DNA from: Chitinophagales bacterium
GTDB taxonomy: Bacteria > Bacteroidota > Bacteroidia > Chitinophagales > Saprospiraceae
Assembly: GCA_017303475.1 (NCBI GenBank)
Contig: JAFLBO010000027.1
Location: 1 to 64,000 of the forward strand
Length of the DNA stretch: 64,000 bases
Direction of reading: 5' to 3'
Part shown: in pieces, positions 9,142 to 18,200 of the stretch
Numbering within the stretch: position 1 is the stretch's first letter
Layout of the letters: each line of letters opens with the position of its first letter
Position numbers and translations under genes: made by a program
Notes under the pieces: model-generated
Told to the model about the DNA's origin: nothing
Seen by the model: only the letters and a program-made list of their open reading frames with translations
Database searches by the model: none

Positions 9142-9173
9142 TTTGTGCCTGCGCCAGAACTGCACTACCTTTG
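9142..9173 (+). promoter_or_regulatory. Bacteroidota-type promoter for ornithine aminotransferase
   Basis: TTTG at 9142-9145, a 20-bp spacer, and TACCTTTG at 9166-9173 match the -33/-7 consensus (TTTG-N19-21-TAnnTTTG) of the Bacteroidota primary sigma factor. Transcription would start near 9180, about 30 nt before the ATG. It lies just after the PfkB-like gene, so the two are separate transcripts. Confidence 0.7.
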
Positions 9174-9210
9174 TGTCCTGAAAAAGCTCGTTTACCTATC
9201 CAAATTAAAC

Positions 9211-10458
9211 ATGGAACTCCTTACCACACACACTTCGGCAGAACTTATAGAACTGGAAGATCGCTACAATGCCCATAATTACCACCCACTCCCGGTGGTT
9301 TTGGAACGTGGACAAGGTGTTTATGTTTGGGACGTAGAGGGCAAACAGTATTTCGATTTTCTTTCTGCCTACAGTGCTGTCAATCAGGGGCACTGCCACC
9401 CGCGTATTATAGATGCCCTCACGCAGCAGGCGCAAAAACTGACCCTCACCTCCAGAGCCTTTTACAACAACCTGCTGGGAGAATACGCGGAATTTATGAC
9501 CCGCTTTTTCGGGTACGACCGCATTCTGCCCATGAATACCGGTGTAGAAGCAGTTGAAACAGCCATCAAACTTGCCCGAAAATGGGCTTACGAAGTAAAA
9601 GGGGTTGCTGAAGGCAAAGCCAAAATCATTTTTGCCTCAGGTAATTTCCACGGACGTACGCTCACCATCATTTCTGCTTCCACAGATCCGGCCAGTCGCC
9701 GCGGCTTCGGGCCATACATGCGTGGGCTGGAAGTGATTCCTTACAATGATTTGGCGGCTCTTGAAGAAGCTTTGCAAGACGACCCTAATGTTGCAGGTTT
9801 TCTGGTGGAGCCTATTCAGGGTGAAGCCGGTGTAAATGTGCCCGACGAAGGCTACTTGTCCACTGCCTACGCTTTGTGTAAGTCACACAATGTATTATTC
9901 ATTGCCGACGAGGTACAAACCGGCATTGCCCGCACGGGCAGAATGTTGTGTTGCGACCATGAAGGAGTGAAGCCGGATGTATTGATTTTGGGCAAAGCTC
10001 TTTCGGGCGGCGTATTGCCTGTAAGTGCAGTATTGGCTTCAGATGAAGTAATGCTCACCATTAAACCTGGAGAGCACGGATCAACCTTTGGTGGCAACCC
10101 ATTGGCCTGTGCAGTTGCCATGGAAGCCCTGAAAGTAGTAGAAGAAGAGAATCTGGCCGAAAATGCCAGAGAACTCGGCAAGATATTCCGCTCACGCATG
10201 CGTGTGCTGGAGCAAAAACGACCCGATCTGATTTCCTTCGTGCGAGGCAAAGGCTTGTTGAATGCCATTGGCATCAATGATACAGAACAAAGCAAAACTG
10301 CCTGGAACATCTGTCTGGCGCTCGCTGAAAACGGTTTGTTAGCCAAACCAACACATGGCAACATCATTCGTTTTGCGCCGCCGTTGGTGATGACAGAAGC
10401 TCAATTGCACGAATGTTGCGATATCATCGAGAAGGTGGTCATGACATTCGAGCACTAA
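9211..10458 (+). CDS. rocD: Ornithine--oxo-acid (delta) aminotransferase
   Basis: 415 aa class-III PLP aminotransferase. The start MELLTTHTSAELIELEDRYN is chosen because it matches the N-terminus of the family and lies 30 nt after a good promoter; an upstream TTG-initiated extension would overlap the promoter and read non-coding sequence. Key features are AHNYHPLPVVLERG, NTGVEAVETAIKLARKW, the FHGRT loop, FLVEPIQGEAGV, the Asp of IADEVQTGIARTG and the PLP Schiff-base Lys262 in LGKALSGG. It converts ornithine and 2-oxoglutarate to glutamate-5-semialdehyde and glutamate, linking arginine and proline metabolism. Cytoplasmic. Monocistronic by its promoter and the hairpin downstream. Confidence 0.94.
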   Translation: MELLTTHTSAELIELEDRYNAHNYHPLPVVLERGQGVYVWDVEGKQYFDFLSAYSAVNQGHCHPRIIDALTQQAQKLTLTSRAFYNNLLGEYAEFMTRFFGYDRILPMNTGVEAVETAIKLARKWAYEVKGVAEGKAKIIFASGNFHGRTLTIISASTDPASRRGFGPYMRGLEVIPYNDLAALEEALQDDPNVAGFLVEPIQGEAGVNVPDEGYLSTAYALCKSHNVLFIADEVQTGIARTGRMLCCDHEGVKPDVLILGKALSGGVLPVSAVLASDEVMLTIKPGEHGSTFGGNPLACAVAMEALKVVEEENLAENARELGKIFRSRMRVLEQKRPDLISFVRGKGLLNAIGINDTEQSKTAWNICLALAENGLLAKPTHGNIIRFAPPLVMTEAQLHECCDIIEKVVMTFEH

Positions 10459-10513
10459 GCAATATTTTTGAGCGTCGGAAATCTGAAACGTATCATGGTC
10501 TCGTAGGTATGAA

Positions 10514-10532
10514 CAGGCAACAAGGTTGCCTG
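10514..10532. terminator. Short hairpin after rocD
   Basis: CAGGCAAC-AAG-GTTGCCTG forms a perfect 8-bp stem 55 bp past the rocD stop. No T-run follows, so termination is uncertain; it could also influence the leader of the next gene. Confidence 0.4.
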
Positions 10533-10560
10533 AATCATTCACTAAACACCTACATGATAC

Positions 10561-12933
10561 ATGATTACGCAAACATTACTCCGCTCCCGCATTTTCATCG
10601 GGTTATTTATGGTGATTTTTGGCAGCAGTGCTCTGCATGCCCAAACCATTTTTGCACTTTCCGGGAACAAACTTATTTCATTTAAAGCCTCTGCACCGGG
10701 GAACATACTGAGTAATGTTTCCATAAGTGGTATTGCATCCGGATTTATGCTCGAAGGGTTGGATTTCAGGCCAAATACCGGACAGCTTTATGCTTTAGGA
10801 TACCAGCAAAATACCGGATTAGCTCAATTGTATACTATACAGACGGCAACAGGTGTTGCTACGGCCATAGGCTCTTCACCTGCTATGCTGCGTCCAAACA
10901 TGGGCAAAATCAGCATGGATTTTAACCCAACGGTTGACCGCATACGGGTAACAGGCAGCAACAATGCTAATTATCGGATGCATCCTTCAACCGGAGCTGT
11001 AGTTGCCACCGATCAGGATCTGGCGTTCGCTACCTCTGATGTTAATGCAGGTACTAATCCCTCCGCAGGCGCCTGCGCGTATACCAACAGTTATATTGCA
11101 GCTACTGCCACTACCTTGTACAATTATGATGACTCGCTTAATGTATTTACCACTCAGATTCCACCCAATAATGGAACACTAAATACCATTGGCGCTTCCG
11201 GAATAACTGTAAACCTGAACGACCCCAGTTCTGATTTTGATATTTATTTTGATGCGGTTGCTGGTACAAACAGAGCCTATTTTACGGCAAATACCGGCAC
11301 TCAAACCACTGACCAACTGTACACTGTCAACCTGACCACTGGTGCTGCTACCGCTGTTGGCATGATTGGCAATGGAATGAGCATAAGCGATATTGCAGTT
11401 ATGATTGAGCGAAACATACCGGCAACACCTAATGGTCCGCTGATGTACGCGCTAACATCAAACAACAACCTGATTTCAGTGGATATGCAACAGCCTGAAT
11501 TGGTTCGCAGCATTATTCCGGTAAGCGGGTTGGCTATGGGCCAGGTACTTTCCGGCATGGATTTCCGTCCGGCAACCGGAGAATTATTCGGTCTGGGTTA
11601 TAATTCCGGAAATGGTGAAGCCAATTTGTACACCTTAAATATCGCTACTGGCGTAGCTACAATGGTTGGCACTTCACCCATGATGCTAAAACCCAATATG
11701 GGTAAAATCAGTATGGATTTCAACCCAACGGTAGATCGTATACGGGTTACAGGAAGCGACAATGCCAATTACAGGCTACATCCTGTAACCGGTATGCTGG
11801 CAGCCACAGATATGAATCTTGTTTTTGCAGGCGCCGATGTAAATGCCGGGAAAGATCCATCCATTGGCGCTGGGGCATATACTAATAGTTTTGCCGGTGC
11901 AACAGCAACCACCTTGTACAACTACGAAGATTCTTTGAATATTCTGACAACCCAAATTCCTCCGAACAATGGCGTGCTGAATACTATAGGCGCCTCAGGA
12001 ATCACGGTAAACCTGGCAGACCCAAGCACTGATATGGATATCCTGTTCAGTCCATATGGCGACCCCAACAAGGCTTATCTGGCAGCCAACACCGGAAGCA
12101 GCAACTTTGATCAATTATACAGCCTGAACCTGGCAACCGGCCAAGCAACCATAGTGGGTAAAATTGGCAATGGCATTGCCATTACAGATATTGCGATTGC
12201 CCTTCAATCAAAAGAACCTGCCTGCGATGTAAAGGTGGCAGACTGCGTAACGTTTGAAGTACTTGGAATCAGCAAAAATGCCATGGGTGATAAAACCTAT
12301 CGTATCCGGGTAACGAATAACTGTACGGACAAACTAAACTATGTTGCCTTCCAGCTTCCCAATGGTGTTACCGCCGTTAGTCCATCGCAAAACGGTATGT
12401 ACAATGCACCAAGTGGGCATATTTACGATGTAAGAAACCCAAATTTCTCTCCGTTTTATTCCATTCGGTTCAAGGATCAAAGCACTGATGGCATTAGCAC
12501 CGGTCAGGCAGACTTATTTGAATATACTTTGCCTGCCACTGCCAACCCAAGTTACATTATGGCCATGGCACGGATAGGGAATTTAAACAGAACGACCTAT
12601 CTGAACGTTTTCAGTTGCAGCGTATCATCATCCCGACCAGACGAAGCAGAGGAACGAAATAATGACAAGGAAGAAACAAATGCCTTCCGTATTTATCCAA
12701 ACCCAACTTCTGGTGTGTTGTTCGCTGATTTAAGTCAATGGCTGGAGGAGTCCTTGTTCGTCCGCGTTTACAACGGCCAGGGTCAATTGGTTATGAGCCA
12801 GAATATTCCAGGGGGCGACCCACAACAGCAACTTGATATAGATAAAGCCTGGCCGAACGGCTTTTACTTTGTAGAAATAAATACCCCGACAGGTGAAAGG
12901 CTGATGCAGAAGTTTTTGTTGCAGCACCCATAA
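10561..12933 (+). CDS. Secreted protein with two tandem DUF4394 domains and T9SS sorting domain
   Basis: 790 aa. Signal peptide residues 1-27 (ending LHAQ). Two DUF4394 domains follow (about 28-285 and 290-545), each with the block PNMGKISMDFNPTVDRIRV and ending in a LYTVN/LYSLN...GN repeat. The copies are close in protein but diverged at many synonymous sites, so this is an old internal duplication. A Cys-containing beta domain (about 550-690) precedes a T9SS type A sorting domain (about 710-790) beginning FRIYPNPTSG and ending MQKFLLQHP. The protein is therefore exported through the outer membrane and probably surface-attached. DUF4394 is predicted to be propeller-like; its ligand is unknown. 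A strong terminator follows. Confidence 0.88.
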   Translation: MITQTLLRSRIFIGLFMVIFGSSALHAQTIFALSGNKLISFKASAPGNILSNVSISGIASGFMLEGLDFRPNTGQLYALGYQQNTGLAQLYTIQTATGVATAIGSSPAMLRPNMGKISMDFNPTVDRIRVTGSNNANYRMHPSTGAVVATDQDLAFATSDVNAGTNPSAGACAYTNSYIAATATTLYNYDDSLNVFTTQIPPNNGTLNTIGASGITVNLNDPSSDFDIYFDAVAGTNRAYFTANTGTQTTDQLYTVNLTTGAATAVGMIGNGMSISDIAVMIERNIPATPNGPLMYALTSNNNLISVDMQQPELVRSIIPVSGLAMGQVLSGMDFRPATGELFGLGYNSGNGEANLYTLNIATGVATMVGTSPMMLKPNMGKISMDFNPTVDRIRVTGSDNANYRLHPVTGMLAATDMNLVFAGADVNAGKDPSIGAGAYTNSFAGATATTLYNYEDSLNILTTQIPPNNGVLNTIGASGITVNLADPSTDMDILFSPYGDPNKAYLAANTGSSNFDQLYSLNLATGQATIVGKIGNGIAITDIAIALQSKEPACDVKVADCVTFEVLGISKNAMGDKTYRIRVTNNCTDKLNYVAFQLPNGVTAVSPSQNGMYNAPSGHIYDVRNPNFSPFYSIRFKDQSTDGISTGQADLFEYTLPATANPSYIMAMARIGNLNRTTYLNVFSCSVSSSRPDEAEERNNDKEETNAFRIYPNPTSGVLFADLSQWLEESLFVRVYNGQGQLVMSQNIPGGDPQQQLDIDKAWPNGFYFVEINTPTGERLMQKFLLQHP

Positions 12934-12955
12934 TATGATTGGTAAGTGGAAACTG

Positions 12956-12994
12956 TGCGTGGCGTCTGTAAAAAGGCGCCGCGCATTTTTTTTT
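12956..12994 (+). terminator. Rho-independent terminator after the DUF4394 gene
   Basis: TGCGTGGCG pairs with CGCCGCGCA (nine pairs, one G.U in the plus transcript), followed by nine Ts. It lies 22 bp past the stop codon. Confidence 0.9.
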
Positions 12995-13152
12995 GCCCAC
13001 TTTACCTTTCCGAATAATCAATCAGGATAGGCAACCAAGTACCCAGCGGATGTACTGGCTCATTATTACATTAATATCGCAAGAATTCACTGCACATTGC
13101 GTTAGGATGTGATTACCAGGCACCATTTATCAGCTCTTTATTTCATTTATCC

Positions 13153-13743
13153 ATGAACTATTCCCACATTTTTATCACCGTAACAGGTTTGTCTGCCGCT
13201 ATGTTACCGGAGGGGTGGGGTCAAACAAACAAGGCAACTCCCGATACCCTGGCACAGGAATGCTCGCAGACGCCTGTAAAAGACTCCTTGGCAAAAGCCA
13301 ATGCAGCGGCTGAGGATAACAAAAAGTCTTTGAAGGCATTAAAAATTACCGGAGGTCAACTTACCATTCCGTTTAAAATCAGGCGTAAACAGGAAAATCA
13401 AACTTTTCGGCTAACAACAGATGTAACACTTGGCGCCTATGTTGGCCTCTCCAAAAAACTCTCTACAGCTAAGGATTACCATCTGACCATACCCGTTACG
13501 GCAGGGGTTACGTTTGTCAATATCAACAATAATAACACAACCCTGGAATTTGCTGCCAATGACGATGGAGAAACTGATGTGGTACCAGGCCTCACCTGGA
13601 GTACTGGCCTAATCCTGCAATTAGAAGAGTACAACCTCGGCTTTATTGTCGGGAAAGATTATGCCAGTGAGGTAGGCGACCAGTGGTTGTATCATCGGCA
13701 CTGGTGGTGGTCGTTTGGACTGGGCTATTCTTTTACTAAATAG
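13153..13743 (+). CDS. Hypothetical exported protein, probably small outer-membrane beta-barrel
   Basis: 196 aa, not recognised. A hydrophobic N-terminus (MNYSHIFITVTGLSAAML, then GWGQ) suggests a signal peptide of about 24 residues. A charged region (about 25-60) precedes alternating short hydrophobic strands separated by turns, with an Asn-rich turn near 118-123 and a C-terminus ending WWWSFGLGYSFTK, which resembles the last strand of an outer-membrane barrel. No catalytic motif is seen. It is isolated: terminator 158 bp upstream and a convergent protease gene downstream. Function unknown. Confidence 0.65.
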   Translation: MNYSHIFITVTGLSAAMLPEGWGQTNKATPDTLAQECSQTPVKDSLAKANAAAEDNKKSLKALKITGGQLTIPFKIRRKQENQTFRLTTDVTLGAYVGLSKKLSTAKDYHLTIPVTAGVTFVNINNNNTTLEFAANDDGETDVVPGLTWSTGLILQLEEYNLGFIVGKDYASEVGDQWLYHRHWWWSFGLGYSFTK

Positions 13744-13745
13744 GC

Positions 13746-13794
13746 TTCAAAAACAAAACATGAGTCACCCCTAAATTCGGGATGACCCATGTTT
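13746..13794 (-). terminator. Terminator of the M43 protease gene
   Basis: Arms 13756-13771 and 13779-13794 form 16 continuous pairs in the minus-strand transcript, using two G.U wobbles; in the plus transcript the same positions are A.C mismatches. The minus transcript then runs into a U-rich stretch (TTTGTTTTTG). The hairpin is homologous to the one at 28560-28596. Confidence 0.85.
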
Positions 13795-13815
13795 ATCTCT
13801 ATAAATGATTCAGTA

Positions 13816-15747
13816 TTAGTGCTGAATCACCAGTTTGCGGGTATGCGCCAACTCGCCGTTGCGTACTTGTACGAAGTACACACCATTAGGCAGGTTTGAC
13901 AGTTGGAAGGTGAACTGGCTTTCACCTTTGTCCAGCGTTTTTTGCTGAGAGAGGGCTACTTTACCGGAAGGATCCAGGATCGCTACGCTAACGTTGCCTT
14001 CGCGTTCCATTGGAACATCTACTATTACCTGATCCGTAGCAGGGTTAGGGAACAGGCCAAAGCCCGCGTTTTCGAACACTACCTCAACCGGAATTTCTTC
14101 ACCCAGATCATCCACATCGGAACCATCGGTACGCCATGCGGTCGACCTTCTGCTGGCTTTAAATGTGTAGCATTGAGTATTGCTCCAGGCGCCGTTGTAG
14201 CCGTACACATAGGCTTTGTAGTTGGTAGATACAGTGGCGTTGTTCAAAATGATCAGTTCGTCCTGAGTACCGCCATTTTCAGAAGTACCCACCAATGTGG
14301 TACCACGGTAGAGCTTCAGATCATAATCCAAAGGCAGAGTAGTCAACTCAACTTTGATATTTTTTTGGCTGCTGGTGTTTCCAAATCTGTAGTAGTCTTT
14401 ATCCGTTGCACTGGCAATTTGTGCGGTAAAAGCCGTATTGATTGGAACGTCTTTGGCCGTACCATTGGTGTTGTTCGGCTCATACTGGTCAGAGCAGTTA
14501 GAGGCTGTAGTAAATTGCGCCGTAGAAGAGTAATTGCTTGGGTTGCCATTGCAATCGGCTTTCACACGGAAATCATACAGGGTGCCTGCTACCAATCCGT
14601 TCAGGTTGTGAGAAGTACCATTGATACCAGCTACAACAGTCCAGTTTGGATCAGAATTTTTCTTCCATTCCAGGGTATAGGTTGTTGCACCAGTTACAGC
14701 TGCCCAGTTACAGGTAGCACTTGTTTGCGTTATGTTGGTGGCATTCAGGCCGGTAGGTGCATTACAGTTGTTATTGTTCGGTGGCTGACAGCCGGGGGAG
14801 CTGGCCAAAGCTTCGCGCGCGCCGCCCGCAGAAAACAGTGATTGCATACGGGTTTTCTGACCAGCAGTAAACAAGTTCATGCAGGCATCATCGGTATAGT
14901 CCATGTAGTTCATGAACATGTCGCCGTTTGGACCATTGCTACAGCTAATCTGAGGGAATGTTGGGCAGCCATAGTTTTCATCGGCCTGGTTAGGTGTATC
15001 ACCTACGTTGTCGGTACCGTTGCAAGAAACACCATCGTCACCCCAAATGTGGTAGCAATTCAGCCAGTGACCAACCTCGTGGGTAGCAGTACGGCCTTTA
15101 TTGAATGGAGGAGTGGAATTGATGGTACCGAAGTACGCATAGTCGCATACCACACCATCGGTATTGGCCGGACCTCCGGGGAACTGAGCATAGCCCAGCA
15201 GACCGCCAGAAAGGTTGCAGACCCAGATATTGAGGTACTTGTTGCGATCCCATGCATCCAAACCACCTGTACTGAAGAATTTCACATTGTCGTTGGTGCT
15301 GAAACCATTTACAGTAGTTTGGCGACGCTGAATACCATTGGTAGCGTTACCACTTGGATCCTGCGTAGCCATACAGAAATTGATTTCACAGTCGGCAGCA
15401 ACACCCTGGAAAGCGGCAGGCGTGTTGTTGGCGTCGGCGTTGGTGCGACGGAAGTCGGCATTCAACACATCAATTTGTGATTGAATTTCTGCGTCAGAAA
15501 TGTTCTGGGTGTTGTTGTACCAAACCACGTGAACTACCACGGGAATAGTCACAACAGCACGATCATTTGACATTTCGGCAAATTTTCTTGCGTGTTCTTC
15601 AATGCGCTCAATCTCCTGGCGCATTGCCGGATTATTGAGGAGTTGCTGTTGCAGTACTTCTTCTGCAGCACAATTGCGATGCTGTGCTGAAGCGGTCATG
15701 ACACACAGCAGCAAGACCGTTAGGGACAGTAAGAATTTTTGGAACAT
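13816..15747 (-). CDS. Secreted M43 (cytophagalysin/pappalysin-like) zinc metalloprotease with T9SS sorting domain
   Basis: 643 aa. The start MFQKFLLSLTVLLLCVMTAS gives a clean signal peptide (1-22); an upstream in-frame ATG adds 67 non-coding-looking residues and overlaps the promoter. The catalytic domain (about 65-320) has the metzincin site HEVGHWLNCYH (223-233; zinc His223, His227, His233; general base Glu224) and the Met-turn NYMDY (280-284). A fibronectin type III domain (about 329-413), a pre-peptidase C-terminal domain (about 420-520) and a T9SS sorting domain (about 570-643, FGLFPNPATDQVIVDV...) follow. It likely degrades extracellular protein. Convergent with the gene at 13153. Confidence 0.93.
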   Translation of the reverse strand: MFQKFLLSLTVLLLCVMTASAQHRNCAAEEVLQQQLLNNPAMRQEIERIEEHARKFAEMSNDRAVVTIPVVVHVVWYNNTQNISDAEIQSQIDVLNADFRRTNADANNTPAAFQGVAADCEINFCMATQDPSGNATNGIQRRQTTVNGFSTNDNVKFFSTGGLDAWDRNKYLNIWVCNLSGGLLGYAQFPGGPANTDGVVCDYAYFGTINSTPPFNKGRTATHEVGHWLNCYHIWGDDGVSCNGTDNVGDTPNQADENYGCPTFPQISCSNGPNGDMFMNYMDYTDDACMNLFTAGQKTRMQSLFSAGGAREALASSPGCQPPNNNNCNAPTGLNATNITQTSATCNWAAVTGATTYTLEWKKNSDPNWTVVAGINGTSHNLNGLVAGTLYDFRVKADCNGNPSNYSSTAQFTTASNCSDQYEPNNTNGTAKDVPINTAFTAQIASATDKDYYRFGNTSSQKNIKVELTTLPLDYDLKLYRGTTLVGTSENGGTQDELIILNNATVSTNYKAYVYGYNGAWSNTQCYTFKASRRSTAWRTDGSDVDDLGEEIPVEVVFENAGFGLFPNPATDQVIVDVPMEREGNVSVAILDPSGKVALSQQKTLDKGESQFTFQLSNLPNGVYFVQVRNGELAHTRKLVIQH

Positions 15748-15871
15748 GAAAAAAAGGTTTAAAAAATTTGAACAGTTTGAATTTGTAGTGGCTGTCAGTT
15801 TGGATGTTGCAGAGATATCAAAGAGACTGTTCCAATTGGGATGGATTAACCTTTTGCGAAAATTCGTGGGG

Positions 15872-15879
15872 CAAATGTA
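15872..15879 (-). promoter_or_regulatory. -7 promoter element for the M43 protease gene
   Basis: Reads TACATTTG on the minus strand, matching TAnnTTTG, and would give a leader of about 115 nt. The -33 element is not clear. The 363-bp gap to the divergent M1 peptidase gene holds no other feature I can support. Confidence 0.4.
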
Positions 15880-16110
15880 TTTTTTTGATTTCAAATAACG
15901 AAAGAATATTTTACAGGTTTTTCGGAATAAATTCAGGACAACGGGCATACAAACGTTTGTATCATAAAATATTGTATGGACTCAGCTTAGGCTTTTGTCT
16001 TCCAGTAGCACTTTTTAATCTTTTTATCACCTTCCGCCAAATATTCTCCTTTGAACAAAAAGTAAAAATATCCCGTTCTTTCGCTTCGATATTTTCAAAA
16101 ACGACCTGTT

Positions 16111-17982
16111 ATGCTTCGAATTTCAGCACTTTTTGCCTGCCTGTTGTTTACTGGCAGCCTCCTGGCTCAAACCACACTTTTTGTTCCCAGAAACTACCTA
16201 AAACCATACGAACGCGGCACCAGAAGCTGGGATGGCAAACCCGGCCCAAATTATTGGCAAAACCGCGCTACCTACACCATTAAAGCCGGCATTGAACCTA
16301 AAACACGACTTCTTTCCGGAGAAGAATCTGTTGTATACACCAACAATAGCCCGGACACCCTGAAAACGATCAGGTTCAAACTACAGCACGACCGTTACCG
16401 GAAAGGAGTTCAGCGCGCTTTCGATGTAACACCTTCTGATGTGAGTGAAGAAGGGACTCGTATTGAAAGTATTCGGTTGAATGGCAAGGAGGTAGAAACC
16501 AAAAATCAGAACCGCAATGCTACCTTCCTTGATGTTTCCATCAAAGATTCGCCCCTGGCGCCTAAATCCAGTGCCACCTTTCAGATAAAATGGTCTTACA
16601 CTTTGCCTGCCGGCCCTGCCGCCAGGGAATGTACCTGCGACAGTTCTTCCTTTTTTGTGCCATACTGGTACCCGCAGATTGCTGTTTACGACGATTTAAA
16701 TGGATGGGCGAGTCACCCATATACCGGGCAACAGGAGTTTTATCATGACTTTGCTGATTATGATGTAAAAATCACCATGCCGGCAGGATTTCAGGTTTGG
16801 GCAACTGGAGAATGGCAAAATGCCCGTGACATTTTGGCTCCGCCTTATTATGAGCGTTGGAACAAAGCCCATACGGCAAGTGAGGTCATAGCTGTTTTTT
16901 CAGAAGCAGAATTGAAAAAAGGAGGCGTTTTTAATAAACAAATGCCCAACACCTTCCATTTTGTTGCAACCAATGTACCTGATTTTGCCTTTGGCACGAG
17001 CGATCATTACAACTGGGATGCAACCTCTGTGGTGGTAGATGATAAAACGGCACGGCGCACCTTTGTTGGCGCAGCATATAAGTCTTCATCCACGGATTAC
17101 CCGCAGGTAACTAAAATTGCCGCCGATGGTATTCGGATGATGAGCACCTGGCTCCCTGGATATCCGTTCCCCTACCCTGTCATGACTGTGTTTAATGGAG
17201 ATGATGGTATGGAGTTCCCGATGATGTGCAACGATGCCAGTACTGCCCCGCGCTCGCCGATGGGCCTCACGCTGCACGAAATCAGCCATACTTACTTCCC
17301 TTTCATGATGGGGATAAATGAACAGGACCATGCCTGGATGGATGAAGGCTGGGCCGCATTTTTCGACTACCTGTTGTCTGACTCGCTTTCCAACCATACC
17401 GAAGGCGGAGTTCGGGATTATTCCGCCATTGCGGGAACAGAAAATGATGTACCGCCTATGGTTAAATCGCGCAACCTCAGCACGGCATACCGCAATGCCT
17501 CTTACCAGCGCCCATCGCAGGCTTATTTCACGTTACTTGATTTGCTGGGTTATGAAACCTTCCATACCTGCATGACGGAATACATGAATCGTTGGCAAGG
17601 CAAACACCCTGCGCCTTTCGATTTTTTCCAAACCTGGAATCAGGCCTCCGGACAAAACCTGGATTGGTTCTGGAAACCCTGGTTCTTTGACTGGGGATAT
17701 CCGGATCTGGGTATAGATGGAGTGGTAAAAAAGGATGAAGGCAATAATCAGGTCATTCAAATATCCAGAAAAGGGAACATTCCGGTGCCATTACACCTGG
17801 AAGTAACCTATAATGATGGCAGCAAACAGACCTTCCACCACACCGCAGCTATCTGGAAAGACGGCAAACAAAACTATAGGATCAACTGTCCGGCAGGTAA
17901 AATGGTACAATCTGCTACCCTGGGCAAAACTACCATTCCGGATGTCAACCGGGATGACAATACCTGGACTGCCGGCAAGTAA
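16111..17982 (+). CDS. Exported M1-family (gluzincin) metallopeptidase
   Basis: 623 aa with signal peptide residues 1-20 (ending LLAQ). An N-terminal M1 beta-domain (about 45-250) precedes the catalytic domain with HEISH at 389-393 and, exactly 18 residues on, Glu412 in DEGWAAFF, the complete HExxH-x18-E zinc site. The exopeptidase GxMEN loop is replaced by GMEFP, common in this exported Bacteroidota subgroup, so strict aminopeptidase activity is not assured. It lacks a T9SS sorting domain and ends with a short beta domain, so periplasmic or lipid-independent outer location is more likely. It is divergent from the M43 protease; the two could share regulation across 363 bp, but this is inference. 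Confidence 0.92.
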   Translation: MLRISALFACLLFTGSLLAQTTLFVPRNYLKPYERGTRSWDGKPGPNYWQNRATYTIKAGIEPKTRLLSGEESVVYTNNSPDTLKTIRFKLQHDRYRKGVQRAFDVTPSDVSEEGTRIESIRLNGKEVETKNQNRNATFLDVSIKDSPLAPKSSATFQIKWSYTLPAGPAARECTCDSSSFFVPYWYPQIAVYDDLNGWASHPYTGQQEFYHDFADYDVKITMPAGFQVWATGEWQNARDILAPPYYERWNKAHTASEVIAVFSEAELKKGGVFNKQMPNTFHFVATNVPDFAFGTSDHYNWDATSVVVDDKTARRTFVGAAYKSSSTDYPQVTKIAADGIRMMSTWLPGYPFPYPVMTVFNGDDGMEFPMMCNDASTAPRSPMGLTLHEISHTYFPFMMGINEQDHAWMDEGWAAFFDYLLSDSLSNHTEGGVRDYSAIAGTENDVPPMVKSRNLSTAYRNASYQRPSQAYFTLLDLLGYETFHTCMTEYMNRWQGKHPAPFDFFQTWNQASGQNLDWFWKPWFFDWGYPDLGIDGVVKKDEGNNQVIQISRKGNIPVPLHLEVTYNDGSKQTFHHTAAIWKDGKQNYRINCPAGKMVQSATLGKTTIPDVNRDDNTWTAGK

Positions 17983-18014
17983 TTGACCTACTGTTAAAGT
18001 CTAATAACCGACAC

Positions 18015-18046
18015 TTGATTCTTGAGCACATAAAGCTGTACCTTTG
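18015..18046 (+). promoter_or_regulatory. Promoter for ahcY
   Basis: TACCTTTG at 18039-18046 with TTG at 18015-18017 (21-bp spacer) matches the Bacteroidota consensus. Transcription from about 18053 would give an unusually long leader of about 145 nt that contains the CACT repeat. Confidence 0.6.
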
Positions 18047-18090
18047 CGGCTCAAAACAATACACCCCACCAAACGTTGTTTGGCAAATAG

Positions 18091-18200
18091 CCCAAAACCA
18101 AACCCACAACCAAATAAAACCCCACTCAATCACCCACTCACTCACTCACTCACTCACTCACTCACTCACTCACACATTCACTCACTCACTCACTATATAT
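18091..18200 (+). repeat. G-free leader with CACT tetranucleotide microsatellite before ahcY
   Basis: From 18091 to 18200 the coding strand contains no G at all; the next G is that of the start codon at 18199-18201. Within it, 18134-18194 is a CACT repeat interrupted once by CACACATTCA. The repeat ends four bases before the ATG, so it occupies the place of a ribosome binding site. Tetranucleotide repeats are prone to slippage, and a G-free leader should be largely unstructured. Confidence 0.9.

Noticed and set aside
9001..9210. N-terminal extension of ornithine aminotransferase
   Set aside because: The extension overlaps the end of the PfkB-like gene and the promoter, and the family starts at the ATG at 9211.
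13903..15480. Two long plus-strand frames opposite the M43 protease
   Set aside because: They are antisense shadows; the minus-strand frame carries the zinc site, Met-turn and sorting domain.
18053..18198. SAH or SAM riboswitch upstream of ahcY
   Set aside because: The leader lacks G over 110 nt and cannot form the required paired helices.
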